64,000 bases of DNA from Pseudomonas sp. CHM02 (GCF_000612585.1 NZ_JFCA01000040.1:1-64000); one strand, 5' to 3'. Counted from the first letter of the stretch, positions 8,522 through 18,086 are shown. A program made the numbers and translations. Notes: generated by a model not told the origin, from the letters alone.

Positions 8522-10024
8522 GTGAACCGGCCCACGCCAGTAAAAACCGATAACTTCTTCCTGCTGATCTTCCGGGCACTGCGCCACCGCCGTGTACCGA
8601 TCGCATTACGCATCGCCAGCCATAACGTGATCCTGGTCGCCCTGGCCCTGGTGATCTACGCCTGCGTGATGGGTTTGCAGTTCAAGCAGGCCATGCACGA
8701 GCAAGCCGACGCCCTGGGCGAGAGCTTGACCACTCAGACTGCCACCTCGGCGACTGAGCTGCTGGTGTCCAACGACATCCTCAGCCTCAACGTGCTGCTC
8801 AACAACCTGACCAAGAACCCGCTGGTGGCCCACGCCGCCATCTACAGCGTGGACAACCGGATCATGGCCGAGGCCGGGCAGCGCCCGAAAAACGGCCTGT
8901 TGGGTGAAGCCGAAGGCCTCTATCAGAGCAACATTACGTTTCAGGATGTGAAGGCCGGCCAACTGCGCATCAGCCTGGACATGCAGCAGTTCCAGCAGCC
9001 GATGACCATCAGCCTGCAAAGCATGGGCATCCTCAGCGCGATCCTGCTGGCCTTGGCCCTGGCCCTGAGCTTGCGCCTGGGCCGGCATATCTCCACGCCC
9101 TTGATGCAACTGCGCATCTGGCTGCGGGACATTGACGAGCACACCCCGGCCACCGACCGCCAGGATGAGATCGGCGACCTCGCGCGCCAGCTTCACGCCA
9201 GTTTCGCCCCTGAACCCGTTGTGCGCGAAGTGGAACCCGAGCCCGAGTTCGACGAAACCGACTACGACGACGAGCCCGAGTTTGAAGTGCGGGACGCTCC
9301 GGTGGCGGGCCTGAAGCCTGCCACTCGCCAGGCGTTCAAAGCCGATGAGGACGAACTGGACGACGAAGACCCGTTCGCCGACCTGCGCGACACCTCGGCC
9401 AGCGCCCCGGCCGTCGCACCGAAGCCGGTGCCGGTGAAGAACGCCGAACCCCAGTTCAGCGCCGTACTGGCCGTACAACTGGGCGCCCAGGAACAACTGC
9501 GCCGCCTGCCGCGCGCACGCCTGACCGAGTTACTGGAACGCTATCGTGACTGCCTCGACCAGGCCGCCTCGCTGTACCAGAGCGAACTGCACACGCTGAA
9601 CGACGGCAGCACGCTGATGCTGTTCCACAGCGAAGACAGCGGCGAAGACTACCTGACCAACGCGATCTGTTGCGGCGAACTGCTGCGCGCCCTGGGTCAT
9701 GAGTTGCAGATCGAAGTGGCGGACAGCGGCATCACCCTGCAATTGCAGCTGGGCCTGACAGTCGGCGACGACCTGTTCGGCATGAGCCAGATCGACCTGC
9801 TGCTCACCGAGATCGCCCAGGATGCCCTGGCCTTGTCCCAACATAGCCGCAACCTGCTGCTGGTGGAGCGCAAGATCAGCGAAGACACGCTGATCCGCCA
9901 ACGCGCGCGTATCCGCCCGATTGCCAGCCCTGAAGGCGCCAGTTGCGTAGAGCGGTTGATGGAGCCGTATCCGTCGATGCTGGAACGGCAGTTGGCGCGG
10001 ATGCACGAGACCCGCAAGCCCTGA
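8522..10024 (+). CDS. ahpA: AhpA/YtjB-family membrane protein with HAMP-like and cyclase-fold-like regions
   Basis: The 500-residue protein reads: a cytoplasmic N-terminus, a membrane segment at about 34-52, a periplasmic region at about 53-165, a second membrane segment at about 168-188, and a HAMP-like stretch at about 189-228. A very acidic linker (about 230-290, with runs such as DEDELDDEDPF) and a soluble domain (about 311-465) follow. The front part corresponds in size and context to E. coli YtjB/Smp, which also sits next to serB. The C-terminal domain resembles a class III nucleotidyl cyclase in layout but lacks the usual metal-binding aspartates (my inference). The start is GTG at 8522. 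The gene name is a family label; the function is not established here. Confidence 0.7.
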   Translation: MNRPTPVKTDNFFLLIFRALRHRRVPIALRIASHNVILVALALVIYACVMGLQFKQAMHEQADALGESLTTQTATSATELLVSNDILSLNVLLNNLTKNPLVAHAAIYSVDNRIMAEAGQRPKNGLLGEAEGLYQSNITFQDVKAGQLRISLDMQQFQQPMTISLQSMGILSAILLALALALSLRLGRHISTPLMQLRIWLRDIDEHTPATDRQDEIGDLARQLHASFAPEPVVREVEPEPEFDETDYDDEPEFEVRDAPVAGLKPATRQAFKADEDELDDEDPFADLRDTSASAPAVAPKPVPVKNAEPQFSAVLAVQLGAQEQLRRLPRARLTELLERYRDCLDQAASLYQSELHTLNDGSTLMLFHSEDSGEDYLTNAICCGELLRALGHELQIEVADSGITLQLQLGLTVGDDLFGMSQIDLLLTEIAQDALALSQHSRNLLLVERKISEDTLIRQRARIRPIASPEGASCVERLMEPYPSMLERQLARMHETRKP

Positions 10025-10029
10025 TCTTA

Positions 10030-10112
10030 TGTAGGAGCCGGCTTGCCGGCGATGGCCATCTCACCATCACCACCGGCCTCGACGACCTCATCGCCGGCAA
10101 GCCGGCTCCTAC
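10030..10112. repeat. REPIN-like pair of inverted REP sequences
   Basis: Arms at 10031-10053 and 10090-10112 are perfect inverses (GTAGGAGCCGGCTTGCCGGC type), separated by 36 nt of unrelated sequence. It lies between the convergent genes ahpA and the PqiC-like gene. Confidence 0.9.
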
Positions 10113-10136
10113 ACAGGGATCGGGTTTACAGCCAAC

Positions 10137-10168
10137 AAAAAGGCCCGCTGAGTCAGCGGGCCTTTTTT
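10137..10168. terminator. Bidirectional rho-independent terminator
   Basis: The arms AGGCCCGCTGA and TCAGCGGGCCT form an 11-bp stem, flanked by an A run on the left and a T run on the right. It can therefore terminate both ahpA (plus) and the PqiC-like gene (minus). Confidence 0.9.
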
Positions 10169-10184
10169 GTATCTGCGATTCAGG

Positions 10185-10898
10185 TCAGAACCTGAACACT
10201 TCCATATCCGTGCGGATCGGCGTGGCCATCGGCATCTTCGGTTTCTGCGGCTCTGCGGGCTTGGCCTGTGCCGGGGCACTTTGCTTGCGCGGCACTTCGG
10301 CAATCGGCGGCTGGTTGGCCAATGGCTTGAGCGCCACCGACAACTGCTGCGCCAGATGCTGCAACAACACGCCCTGGGCCTGGACCTGGGACGCGGTGGT
10401 ACCGGTATGTTCTTCCTGCAGGTGTACGATACGGTTATCGCGCACCTGGCCACGACGATCGATCAAGCGCCATTGCGCATCGAGGATCGCCGGTTGCGAG
10501 GTACCGGAGTCGAGCCGGGTAATGGTCAGCAACACCTGCACATCCGGGGTGAACCCCGTAGGTGCGGGCGCGAGCACCACACGCTGGCTGTCCAACTGAC
10601 CCGCGACCTGGCGCAGCATCAACTGGTTGATGTCCGAGGACAAGCTGCCCGCCCAGCGACCATCGGTGGAACCTTGCAGGCTGCCGTCGTTCTGACGTTG
10701 CAGCAGCGTTTCGCGTTGCAGGTAGTCAGCGACGACCACCGGGCCCAACAAGACGGCCATGCCGGCGGTCTGTGCTGGCTGAGCCGGACTTCCGCTGTCC
10801 AGCTGATACAGCGACACCGGTTGATGTGTGCTGCAACCCGCCAGCCCCAAAAGGCCAGCGAGCATGAAAATAAAAGGAAGGCGTGGAGCAGTCATCAT
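10185..10898 (-). CDS. PqiC-like outer-membrane lipoprotein (ABC transport auxiliary family)
   Basis: The 237-residue protein has a lipoprotein signal peptide with lipobox LAGC (cysteine near residue 22). A PqiC/DUF330-like region follows, with features such as YQLDSG, LLGPVVVADYLQR and a long middle domain. The C-terminal tail is rich in Lys, Pro and Ala. PqiC proteins belong to MCE-type lipid transport systems with PqiA and PqiB. Neither of those genes is next to this one, so it is an orphan copy here. The exact partner is unknown. Confidence 0.75.
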   Translation of the reverse strand: MMTAPRLPFIFMLAGLLGLAGCSTHQPVSLYQLDSGSPAQPAQTAGMAVLLGPVVVADYLQRETLLQRQNDGSLQGSTDGRWAGSLSSDINQLMLRQVAGQLDSQRVVLAPAPTGFTPDVQVLLTITRLDSGTSQPAILDAQWRLIDRRGQVRDNRIVHLQEEHTGTTASQVQAQGVLLQHLAQQLSVALKPLANQPPIAEVPRKQSAPAQAKPAEPQKPKMPMATPIRTDMEVFRF

Positions 10899-11030
10899 CC
10901 CATCCAGGTGGCTGCCACAAGGCGAACCACAATGTAATACTTAAAAATAACCTAAACACGCTCGGCCACGCCGGCGCTGGAAAGGCCATATCATCCGTGA
11001 ATATGCGCCATGACTCCAGCGCCAAAGCGT

Positions 11031-11056
11031 CGATCTACGGGTTAAATCGTAGATCG
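11031..11056 (-). other. Stem-loop downstream of parC
   Basis: CGATCTACG and CGTAGATCG form a perfect 9-bp inverted repeat around an 8-nt loop, 17 nt beyond the parC stop codon. There is no U run on the minus strand, so it is a weak or factor-assisted terminator at best. The rest of the gap from 10899 to 11072 shows nothing I recognise. Confidence 0.45.
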
Positions 11057-11072
11057 AGGGCTCTAATTCGCC

Positions 11073-13337
11073 TTAAACAGGCGTTTCAACCAGCAAAGCG
11101 TCCACACGCTGGAAGCCTCGAGGCAGTTTGTTACCACGCCGGCCACGTTCGCCCTTGTAATGTTCAAGGTCGTCAGGGCGCAACGACAGGGTGCGCTTAC
11201 CGGCTTGCAGCACTAACGTCGCACCTTCCGGGATCACCGCGATGTCGGTCACGTACTCTTCGCGACTGGCCACGCGCTCGCCGGGAATACCGATGATCTT
11301 GTTGCCTTTACCTTTGCCCAACTGCGGCAGGTCGCTGATCTTGAATACCAGCAGACGCCCTTCGGTGGTCACCGACGCCAGCCAGTTGCTCTCACGGTCG
11401 TCCACCGGCCGCGGCAGGATCACCTTGGCGTTGTTCGGCAAGCTCAGCAGGGCCTTGCCCGCCTTGTTCTTGGCCTGCAGGTCTTCACCCTTGACCACGA
11501 AACCGTAACCCGCGTCGGACGCAATCACGTACAGCGCATCGTCGTCCGGCAGCAGCACGCACTCGAAATTCGCCCCTGGCGGCGGTGTCAGGCGCCCGGT
11601 CAACGGCTCGCCCTGCCCTCGCGCGGAGGGCAAGGTGTGGGCTGGTACCGAATAGCTGCGCCCGGTGGAGTCGATGAACACCGCAAACTGGTTGGAACGC
11701 CCGGCCGCGGCGGTCTTGAACCCATCGCCAGCCTTGTATGACAAACCAGTGGCGTCAATATCATGCCCTTTGGCGGAGCGAACCCAACCCTTTTCCGACA
11801 GAACGACGGTAATTTTCTCGTTAGGCAGCAGCTCTGTTTCTGTCAGCGCTTTAGCTTCGGCACGCTCGACGATAGGCGAACGGCGGTCGTCGCCATACGT
11901 TTCGGCATCTTTGATCAGTTCGCTGCGCACCAGCTTCTTGAGCTTGGCTTCGCTGCCCAGCAGGGCTTGCAGCTTGGCTTGTTCCTTGAGCAGCGCGTCC
12001 TGTTCGTCGCGCAGCTTCATTTCTTCCAGTCGTGCCAACTGGCGCAAGCGGGTGTCGAGGATGTAATCGGCCTGGATCTCGCTCAGCTCGAAACGCGCGA
12101 TCAGCTCGGCTTTCGGGTGCTCGGCGGTACGGATGATGTGGATCACTTCATCCAGGTTGAGGTAGGCGATCAGCAAGCCGTCCAACAGGTGCAGGCGGCG
12201 CTCGACCTTGTCGAGGCGGAATTGCAGGCGGCGACGCACGGTCTGCACGCGGAACTCCAGCCACTCCACCAGCAGGTTGCGCAGGTTTTTCAGTTGCGGC
12301 TTGCCATCCAGGCCGATGATGTTGACGTTGACCCGGTAGCTGGACTCCAGATCGGTGCTGGCAAACAGATGCTGCATCAGCACTTCGTGGTCGACCCGGC
12401 TGTTGGTCGGGATGATCACGATGCGGCATGGGTTTTCGTGATCGGACTCGTCACGCAGGTCGGCGACCTGCGGCAGTTTCGACGGTTTGGCCTGCATCAG
12501 TGCAGCGATCTGCTCCAGCACTTTGGCGCCGGACACCTGGTGCGGCAGCGCGGTGACAATAATGTCGCCGTCTTCGATGTGGTACACGGCACGCATGCGC
12601 ACCGAGCCCTTGCCGGTTTCGTACATCTTCAGCAGGTCGGCACGCGGCGTGATGATTTCCGCTTCGGTCGGGTAATCCGGGCCCTGGATATGCTCGCAAA
12701 GCTGTTCGACCGTGGCTTTTGGCTCATCCAGCAAGCGTACGCAGGCGCTCGCCACTTCCCGCAGGTTGTGCGGCGGTACGTCGGTGGCCATGCCGACCGC
12801 GATACCGGTGGTGCCATTGAGCAGGATATTCGGCAAACGTGCCGGCAACACCAGGGGCTCGTCGAGGGTGCCGTCAAAGTTCGGCCCCCAGTTCGCGGTG
12901 CCTTGGCCCAGTTCGCTGAGCAGCACTTCCGAATACCGCGACAGGCGGGCTTCGGTGTAACGCATGGCGGCGAAAGACTTGGGATCATCCGGCGCACCCC
13001 AGTTACCCTGGCCATCCACCAGCGTGTAGCGGTAGCTGAACGGCTGGGCCATCAGCACCATGGCTTCGTAGCACGCCGAGTCGCCGTGGGGGTGGAATTT
13101 ACCGAGCACGTCACCGACGGTACGCGCCGACTTCTTGTGCTTGGAATCGGCGTCCAGGCCCAACTCACTCATGGCGTAGATGATGCGCCGTTGTACGGGC
13201 TTCAGGCCGTCGCCGATATGCGGCAAGGCACGGTCCATGATCACGTACATGGAGTAGTTGAGGTAGGCATTTTCGGTGAAGTCAGCCAGCGACCGGCGTT
13301 CTACGCCATCTAAGCTGTCTGCGAGGATGTCACTCAT
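11073..13337 (-). CDS. parC: DNA topoisomerase IV subunit A
   Basis: ParC carries the DNA breakage and rejoining activity of topoisomerase IV, which decatenates daughter chromosomes. The 754-residue protein has the expected length. The catalytic tyrosine is Tyr127 in AAMRYTEARLS. The quinolone-resistance region reads HPHGDSACYEAM with wild-type Ser87 and Glu91. A long coiled-coil region in the middle and a C-terminal beta-pinwheel DNA-wrapping domain follow. ATG at 13337 gives MSDILADSLDG; a start 16 codons upstream is in frame but non-conserved. The partner gene parE lies just upstream across the phytase-like gene. Confidence 0.97.
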   Translation of the reverse strand: MSDILADSLDGVERRSLADFTENAYLNYSMYVIMDRALPHIGDGLKPVQRRIIYAMSELGLDADSKHKKSARTVGDVLGKFHPHGDSACYEAMVLMAQPFSYRYTLVDGQGNWGAPDDPKSFAAMRYTEARLSRYSEVLLSELGQGTANWGPNFDGTLDEPLVLPARLPNILLNGTTGIAVGMATDVPPHNLREVASACVRLLDEPKATVEQLCEHIQGPDYPTEAEIITPRADLLKMYETGKGSVRMRAVYHIEDGDIIVTALPHQVSGAKVLEQIAALMQAKPSKLPQVADLRDESDHENPCRIVIIPTNSRVDHEVLMQHLFASTDLESSYRVNVNIIGLDGKPQLKNLRNLLVEWLEFRVQTVRRRLQFRLDKVERRLHLLDGLLIAYLNLDEVIHIIRTAEHPKAELIARFELSEIQADYILDTRLRQLARLEEMKLRDEQDALLKEQAKLQALLGSEAKLKKLVRSELIKDAETYGDDRRSPIVERAEAKALTETELLPNEKITVVLSEKGWVRSAKGHDIDATGLSYKAGDGFKTAAAGRSNQFAVFIDSTGRSYSVPAHTLPSARGQGEPLTGRLTPPPGANFECVLLPDDDALYVIASDAGYGFVVKGEDLQAKNKAGKALLSLPNNAKVILPRPVDDRESNWLASVTTEGRLLVFKISDLPQLGKGKGNKIIGIPGERVASREEYVTDIAVIPEGATLVLQAGKRTLSLRPDDLEHYKGERGRRGNKLPRGFQRVDALLVETPV

Positions 13338-13410
13338 GCGGGCCTCATCATTGTCGGGTAAGGCGCAACGGAACTGCCGTTGCACCGGGTCAATTCAAAA
13401 AAGGGGTGGC

Positions 13411-14406
13411 TCATGGCTGGGCGCTCCAGCCACCGGCCGGGGCGGCGAAACGATAGACCACCGGACGCTTTTCACCATCGGCACGCGGGCCGAAATTGTT
13501 GTCGATGCCCAGCCAGGCCCCGTCGGCGTCCACCACCAGGGCTTCAGCCAGGCCATACGGCTGGGGGTACCGCCGTTCGGGCGTCAGCGTCTCATCGGCA
13601 AACGACCAGCACAGCTCGACCTTGGCGGTGACCGCATCACGCCGGCAAATCTGGAACGCGTTGCGCTCCAGGGTGAACAGCTTGCCGTTGAACAGCGCCA
13701 GGTCGGCGAAATCCTTGGACACGGCCTTGGCACTGGTGAACTTGGCCGGCTGCATTTCCTGGCCCGCTTCACTCAGCAACACGCAGGGGCCGTCACAGTC
13801 CCACAGGCTTTGCGGACGCTTGATCGAAATCAGCCCGCGTCGTTCACGCTCGGCCGCGAGCCAGATCTGATTGCCTTCCGGGTTGATCGCCAAGCCTTCA
13901 AATAAAGCATTGAAGTGCAGCAGCATGCCGCTGGCCCGCGCTTCACGCACCATGCCCGGCGCGATCTTCAGCCACTCAGGCGCGCCCGTGACCGGCACTT
14001 GCAGCACCGCCGCGTGGGCTTCGCTGACAATGTAGCGATTACCAGCGGCATCGCAGGTGATACCTTCAAAATCCAGGTCGCCACCGCGAATGAACGAGGC
14101 CGCCTTGGTGCGCGAACGCAACCCCCATGGCAGCCCCGACTCAGGCACCGGCGGTACCTCGATCTGCACCGCTTCGGCTTGCCAGGTCGGCGCACTGATA
14201 TCCAGGCGGTAGATCTGGTCGTCATCACGGTCGGAGACCGTCCACAATTCCTTACCGCACAACGCCAGGCCCGACAGGTTACCGCCGCGCATGCCGTCTA
14301 CCGGGTGCTCGGACACCAGTTTTAGCTCAGCCACGGGTGCAGCGACCACTTCGGTGGTCACCCACCCGCTCAACATCAGGATCGCCAGGGCGAAACCTGT
14401 ACGCAT
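13411..14406 (-). CDS. Esterase-like/phytase-like secreted beta-propeller protein
   Basis: The 331-residue protein has an N-terminal signal peptide (about 1-22, ending VVAAPVA). It then shows a repeated beta-rich pattern with segments such as SGLALCGKELWTVSDRDD, GGDLDFEGITCD and FEGLAINPEGNQIWLA, typical of the esterase-like activity of phytase family. A periplasmic role is likely. The start codon overlaps the parE stop (TGATG), so it is translationally coupled to parE and precedes parC. Why it lies between the two topoisomerase genes is unknown; pseudomonads commonly keep this order. Confidence 0.75.
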   Translation of the reverse strand: MRTGFALAILMLSGWVTTEVVAAPVAELKLVSEHPVDGMRGGNLSGLALCGKELWTVSDRDDDQIYRLDISAPTWQAEAVQIEVPPVPESGLPWGLRSRTKAASFIRGGDLDFEGITCDAAGNRYIVSEAHAAVLQVPVTGAPEWLKIAPGMVREARASGMLLHFNALFEGLAINPEGNQIWLAAERERRGLISIKRPQSLWDCDGPCVLLSEAGQEMQPAKFTSAKAVSKDFADLALFNGKLFTLERNAFQICRRDAVTAKVELCWSFADETLTPERRYPQPYGLAEALVVDADGAWLGIDNNFGPRADGEKRPVVYRFAAPAGGWSAQP

Positions 14407-16313
14407 CAGCCCAGAACCTCGGCCAGGTTGCCTTTGGATTCCAGCCAGGACTTGCGGTCCGGCGCGCGTTTCTTCGCCAGCAGCATGTCCATCATCTCCG
14501 AGGTTTCGGCGAAGTCTTCGCCCAGCGTCAACTGCACCAGGCGCCGCGTGTTCGGGTCCATGGTGGTTTCGCGCAGTTGCGGCGGGTTCATTTCACCCAG
14601 GCCTTTGAATCGCGTGACCTGCGGCTTGCCACGTTTCTTCTCGGCCACCAGGCGGTCGAGAATGCCATCGCGCTCGGCTTCGTCCAGGGCGTAGAAAATC
14701 TCTTTGCCCAAGTCGATACGGTACAGCGGCGGCATGGCGACGTAGACGTGGCCGGCATCCACCAGCGGGCGGAAGTGCTGGACGAACAGCGCGCACAACA
14801 GCGTGGCGATGTGCAGGCCGTCGGAGTCGGCGTCGGCGAGGATGCAGATCTTGCCGTAGCGCAGCTGGCTCATGTCCGCCGCGCCTGGGTCAACGCCAAT
14901 GGCCACGGCGATGTTGTGCACTTCCTGGCTGGCCAGGACTTCGCTGCCGTCGACTTCCCAGGTGTTGAGGATCTTGCCGCGCAACGGCAGGATCGCCTGG
15001 AACTCCTTGTCCCGTGCTTGCTTGGCGGAACCGCCGGCGGAGTCACCTTCTACCAGGAACAGCTCGGAGCGCATCGGGTCCTGCCCGGCGCAATCGGCCA
15101 GTTTGCCAGGCAGCGCCGGGCCCTGGGTGATGCGCTTGCGCTCGACCTTCTTGCTGGCCTTGAGGCGACGGCCGGCGTTGTTGATCGCCAGTTCCGCCAG
15201 GGCCAGGCCCAGTTCGGGGTGCTCGTTGAGCCACAGGCTGAAGGCATCCTTGACCACGCCGGAGACAAACGCCGCCGCCTCGCGGGAAGACAGGCGCTCC
15301 TTGGTCTGGCCGGAGAACTGCGGTTCCTGCATCTTCATGGACAGCACGAACGCGATGCGCTCCCACACGTCTTCCGGCGCCAGCTTCACGCCACGCGGCA
15401 GCAGGCTGCGGTATTCGCAGAATTCGCGCATGGCGTCCAGCAGGCCTTGGCGCAAACCGTTGACGTGGGTGCCGCCCTGGGCCGTCGGGATCAGGTTGAC
15501 GTAGCTTTCCTGCACGCTGTCGCCGCCTTCGGGCAACCACAGCAGTGCCCAGTCCACGGCTTCTTTATTACCGGCCAAGCTGCCGCAGAACGGCTCGTTG
15601 GGCAGGCGCTCGAACTCGCTGACGGAGTCTTCCAGGTACGAGCGCAGGCCGTCTTCGTAGTGCCACTCGACCTTTTCGCCGGTGCCTTTGTCTTCAAAGG
15701 TCACCAACAGGCCGGGGCACAGTACAGCCTTGGCCTTGAGCACGTGCTTGAGGCGGCTGATGGAGAATTTGGGTGAATCGAAGTATTTCGGGTCTGGCGC
15801 GAAGTAAACGCTGGTGCCGGTATTGCGCTTGCCGACGGTGCCGATCACTTCCAGGTCGGTGGCCTTGTAGCCATCGGCGAAGGTCATCTGATACTCGTTG
15901 CCGTCGCGCTTGACCTTCACCCGTACCAGCGTGGACAGGGCGTTGACCACGGAAATCCCCACACCGTGCAAGCCACCGGAAAACTGGTAGTTCTTGTTGG
16001 AGAACTTGCCGCCGGCGTGCAGCTTGGTGAGGATCAGCTCGACGCCCGGCACACCTTCTTCCGGGTGGATGTCCACCGGCATGCCGCGACCATCGTCGGA
16101 CACTTCCAGGGAGTGGTCTGCGTGAAGAATGACATGCACCGACTTGGCGTGCCCGGCCAAGGCTTCGTCGACGCTGTTGTCGATGACTTCCTGGGCAAGG
16201 TGGTTCGGCCGACTGGTGTCGGTGTACATGCCGGGGCGTTTGCGCACCGGGTCGAGGCCCGAGAGGACTTCGATGGCGTCGGCGTTATAAGAGCTAGCGC
16301 TGGGAGTGGCCAT
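14406..16313 (-). CDS. parE: DNA topoisomerase IV subunit B
   Basis: ParE is the ATPase subunit of topoisomerase IV. The 635-residue protein has a GHKL ATP-binding domain (EVIDNSVDEALAG and DDGRGMPVDIHPEEG near the N-terminus), a transducer region, and a TOPRIM domain with LVEGDSAGGSAKQARD and ADADSDGLHI. These match GyrB/ParE, and the length fits ParE rather than GyrB (about 800). It ends in a 1-nt overlap with the phytase-like gene and follows yqiA after a 45-nt gap. Confidence 0.97.
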   Translation of the reverse strand: MATPSASSYNADAIEVLSGLDPVRKRPGMYTDTSRPNHLAQEVIDNSVDEALAGHAKSVHVILHADHSLEVSDDGRGMPVDIHPEEGVPGVELILTKLHAGGKFSNKNYQFSGGLHGVGISVVNALSTLVRVKVKRDGNEYQMTFADGYKATDLEVIGTVGKRNTGTSVYFAPDPKYFDSPKFSISRLKHVLKAKAVLCPGLLVTFEDKGTGEKVEWHYEDGLRSYLEDSVSEFERLPNEPFCGSLAGNKEAVDWALLWLPEGGDSVQESYVNLIPTAQGGTHVNGLRQGLLDAMREFCEYRSLLPRGVKLAPEDVWERIAFVLSMKMQEPQFSGQTKERLSSREAAAFVSGVVKDAFSLWLNEHPELGLALAELAINNAGRRLKASKKVERKRITQGPALPGKLADCAGQDPMRSELFLVEGDSAGGSAKQARDKEFQAILPLRGKILNTWEVDGSEVLASQEVHNIAVAIGVDPGAADMSQLRYGKICILADADSDGLHIATLLCALFVQHFRPLVDAGHVYVAMPPLYRIDLGKEIFYALDEAERDGILDRLVAEKKRGKPQVTRFKGLGEMNPPQLRETTMDPNTRRLVQLTLGEDFAETSEMMDMLLAKKRAPDRKSWLESKGNLAEVLG

Positions 16314-16358
16314 GGGGTCTCGTCGTGAGTCGTTCGATTAAAAAGTGACCTGCGATTC

Positions 16359-16967
16359 TTACAATGAACAGAAATCGAAGGATTGATACTGATCTGCGCC
16401 AATACCGGCAAAGCTCAACAGCGCCGGCAATTGCTGGGCGAACCCCTGGTAACCATGGTCGCCACCGGCCTGGATGCGCAAGGCACAGGCCCGGTAATAC
16501 TGCTGGGCGAGGCGATAATCCAGGGTTTCATCCCCGGTCTGCAACCACACCTGATACCGCGCGGCATCCTGGGGCGCCGGTACTTCCAGCTCGGCCAGCG
16601 CCGCGACGTGGTCGTGGGTCAGTTCCCAGGTTTCATCGGTGTAGAGGTTCTTCTGGGTGCCCAGGTAACCGTCGAACATCCGATGGGGGCTGACCGCCGG
16701 GTTCACCAGCAGCGCCTTGAGGCCATGGCGCTCGGCAAGATGGGTTGCATAGTAGCCGCCGAGTGAGCTGCCGACCAGCAGTGGCCGTCCCAGTTCGGCA
16801 ATGGCCGCCTCCAATTGCGCAATTGCCTGGCGGGGATGGTGATGCAAGGCCGGTACGCGCAGTTGGTCGGCCAGGCCCAGGCTGTCCATTACGGTGATCA
16901 GCTGGCAGGCCTTGTTGGACGCGGGCGCGCTGTTGAAACCGTGGATATACAGGATCGAAGCGGACAT
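16359..16967 (-). CDS. yqiA: YqiA-type alpha/beta hydrolase (esterase)
   Basis: The 202-residue cytoplasmic hydrolase belongs to the YqiA/UPF0227 esterase family. Key motifs are ILYIHGFNSAP (oxyanion region), LVGSSLGGYYAT (nucleophile elbow with the catalytic serine) and GGDHGYQGF (catalytic His). ATG at 16967 follows GGAGAG on the minus strand; a longer open frame to 17120 runs through a REP region and is rejected. It sits in the order nudF-yqiB-cpdA-yqiA-parE, shared with E. coli. Confidence 0.9.
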   Translation of the reverse strand: MSASILYIHGFNSAPASNKACQLITVMDSLGLADQLRVPALHHHPRQAIAQLEAAIAELGRPLLVGSSLGGYYATHLAERHGLKALLVNPAVSPHRMFDGYLGTQKNLYTDETWELTHDHVAALAELEVPAPQDAARYQVWLQTGDETLDYRLAQQYYRACALRIQAGGDHGYQGFAQQLPALLSFAGIGADQYQSFDFCSL

Positions 16968-17061
16968 GCCGGGCTCTCCATGCTTGCGCCAAAAAAGGCG
17001 CAGTTTACAGGGATCGAAGCCGTGTGTGATGCCCTCAATCCAAAGGACACAGAAGACCCAC

Positions 17062-17150
17062 TGTGGGAGCTGGCTTGCCGGCGATGGCGGTGTATCCATC
17101 ACACATTTATAGACTGGCACACTGCCATCGCAGGCAAGCCAGCTCCCACA
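17062..17150. repeat. REPIN-like pair of inverted REP sequences
   Basis: Arms TGTGGGAGCTGGCTTGCC... (17062-17088) and its near inverse (17124-17150) flank about 35 nt. This copy uses the GTGGGAGCTGG variant and lies inside the nudF-to-parE operon, between cpdA and yqiA. Confidence 0.85.
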
Positions 17151-17172
17151 ATTTGATCAGCGTTTACAGGTT

Positions 17173-17988
17173 TTAATAGCCGTTGCTGCCGTAGTCCACG
17201 GTAAAGGTGAAACCCTGGACCCGCTCCACCCCAGTCTCCAACCGTCCGTCGGCATGCAAGCGCAGCCAGCGGTAGCCCGGCGCCTGTTCGCTGACCTTGA
17301 AATCCTCGCTGCCCGGCGCGAACTGGATGCAGGTGGACGGCGACGCCAGCAGGCGCACGCCATTGCGCTCGCGGTCGATTTCCTGGTGTACGTGGCCCCA
17401 GAGTACCGCCCTCACCTGTGGAAAACGGTCGAGCACGGCAAACAAGGCATCGGGATTGCGCAGGCCAATGGGCTCCAGCCAGGCGCAGCCGATCGGCACC
17501 GGGTGATGATGGAAGCACACCAGATGATGCCGGTTCGGCGCTTCGCTCAGGGCCTGGGCGAGCAGTTGCAGTTGTTGATCCTGCAGGTAGCCCGGCACGG
17601 AGCCGGGTACGGCGGAGTCCAGCAGGGTGACGCGCCAGTGGCCGATATCGACCACCGGTTCCAGCAGGTCACTGTGCACGGCGGCGTGGGCCATGACCTG
17701 CGGTTCGTCGTGATTACCGGGAATCCAGCGCGCCGGGGCGCCGATGGGCGCGGTCATGTCGCGAAATTGCTGATAAGACTCCAGCGTGCCGTCCTGGGAC
17801 AGATCCCCGGTGGCCAACACCAGGTCGATGCGCGGCTGCTGCGCGCGCACCAGCTCGATGACGCGTTGCAGGCTTTCACGGGTGTTCATGCCCAGCAGCG
17901 TGCCTTCGGCTTCTGCAAACAGGTGGCTGTCGGACAGTTGCACCAGCAATGCCGGCGCATCGGGGCTCACGGTGGATACGCTCGGCAA
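17173..17988 (-). CDS. cpdA: 3',5'-cyclic-AMP phosphodiesterase CpdA
   Basis: CpdA hydrolyses cAMP and so tunes Vfr/Crp signalling. It is a class III metallophosphoesterase with all metal motifs visible: LSDSHLF, ATGDLSQDG, PGNHDEP, CFHHHPVP and WGHVHQE. I prefer a TTG start at 17988 (MPSVSTVSPDA, 271 residues), because GGGAGAG lies at good spacing upstream; an in-frame TTG at 18006 adds six residues. The gene is third in the nudF-yqiB-cpdA-yqiA-parE cluster. A REPIN separates it from yqiA. Confidence 0.92.
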   Translation of the reverse strand: MPSVSTVSPDAPALLVQLSDSHLFAEAEGTLLGMNTRESLQRVIELVRAQQPRIDLVLATGDLSQDGTLESYQQFRDMTAPIGAPARWIPGNHDEPQVMAHAAVHSDLLEPVVDIGHWRVTLLDSAVPGSVPGYLQDQQLQLLAQALSEAPNRHHLVCFHHHPVPIGCAWLEPIGLRNPDALFAVLDRFPQVRAVLWGHVHQEIDRERNGVRLLASPSTCIQFAPGSEDFKVSEQAPGYRWLRLHADGRLETGVERVQGFTFTVDYGSNGY

Positions 17989-18086
17989 GGCGCTCTCCCA
18001 AGGCAATCACAGGAAATGGACGTTTGGCGTGATTATGCTGGGGCAGGACACAAAGAGGAAACCCAGGAAGCGGACGCAGTTCACAT

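Noticed and set aside
11031..11056. Inverted repeat after parC as a rho-independent terminator
   Set aside because: No U run follows on the parC strand; kept only as a stem-loop feature.
16968..17120. 51-residue N-terminal extension of yqiA
   Set aside because: It runs through part of a REP element and lacks conservation; ATG at 16967 has a good ribosome site.
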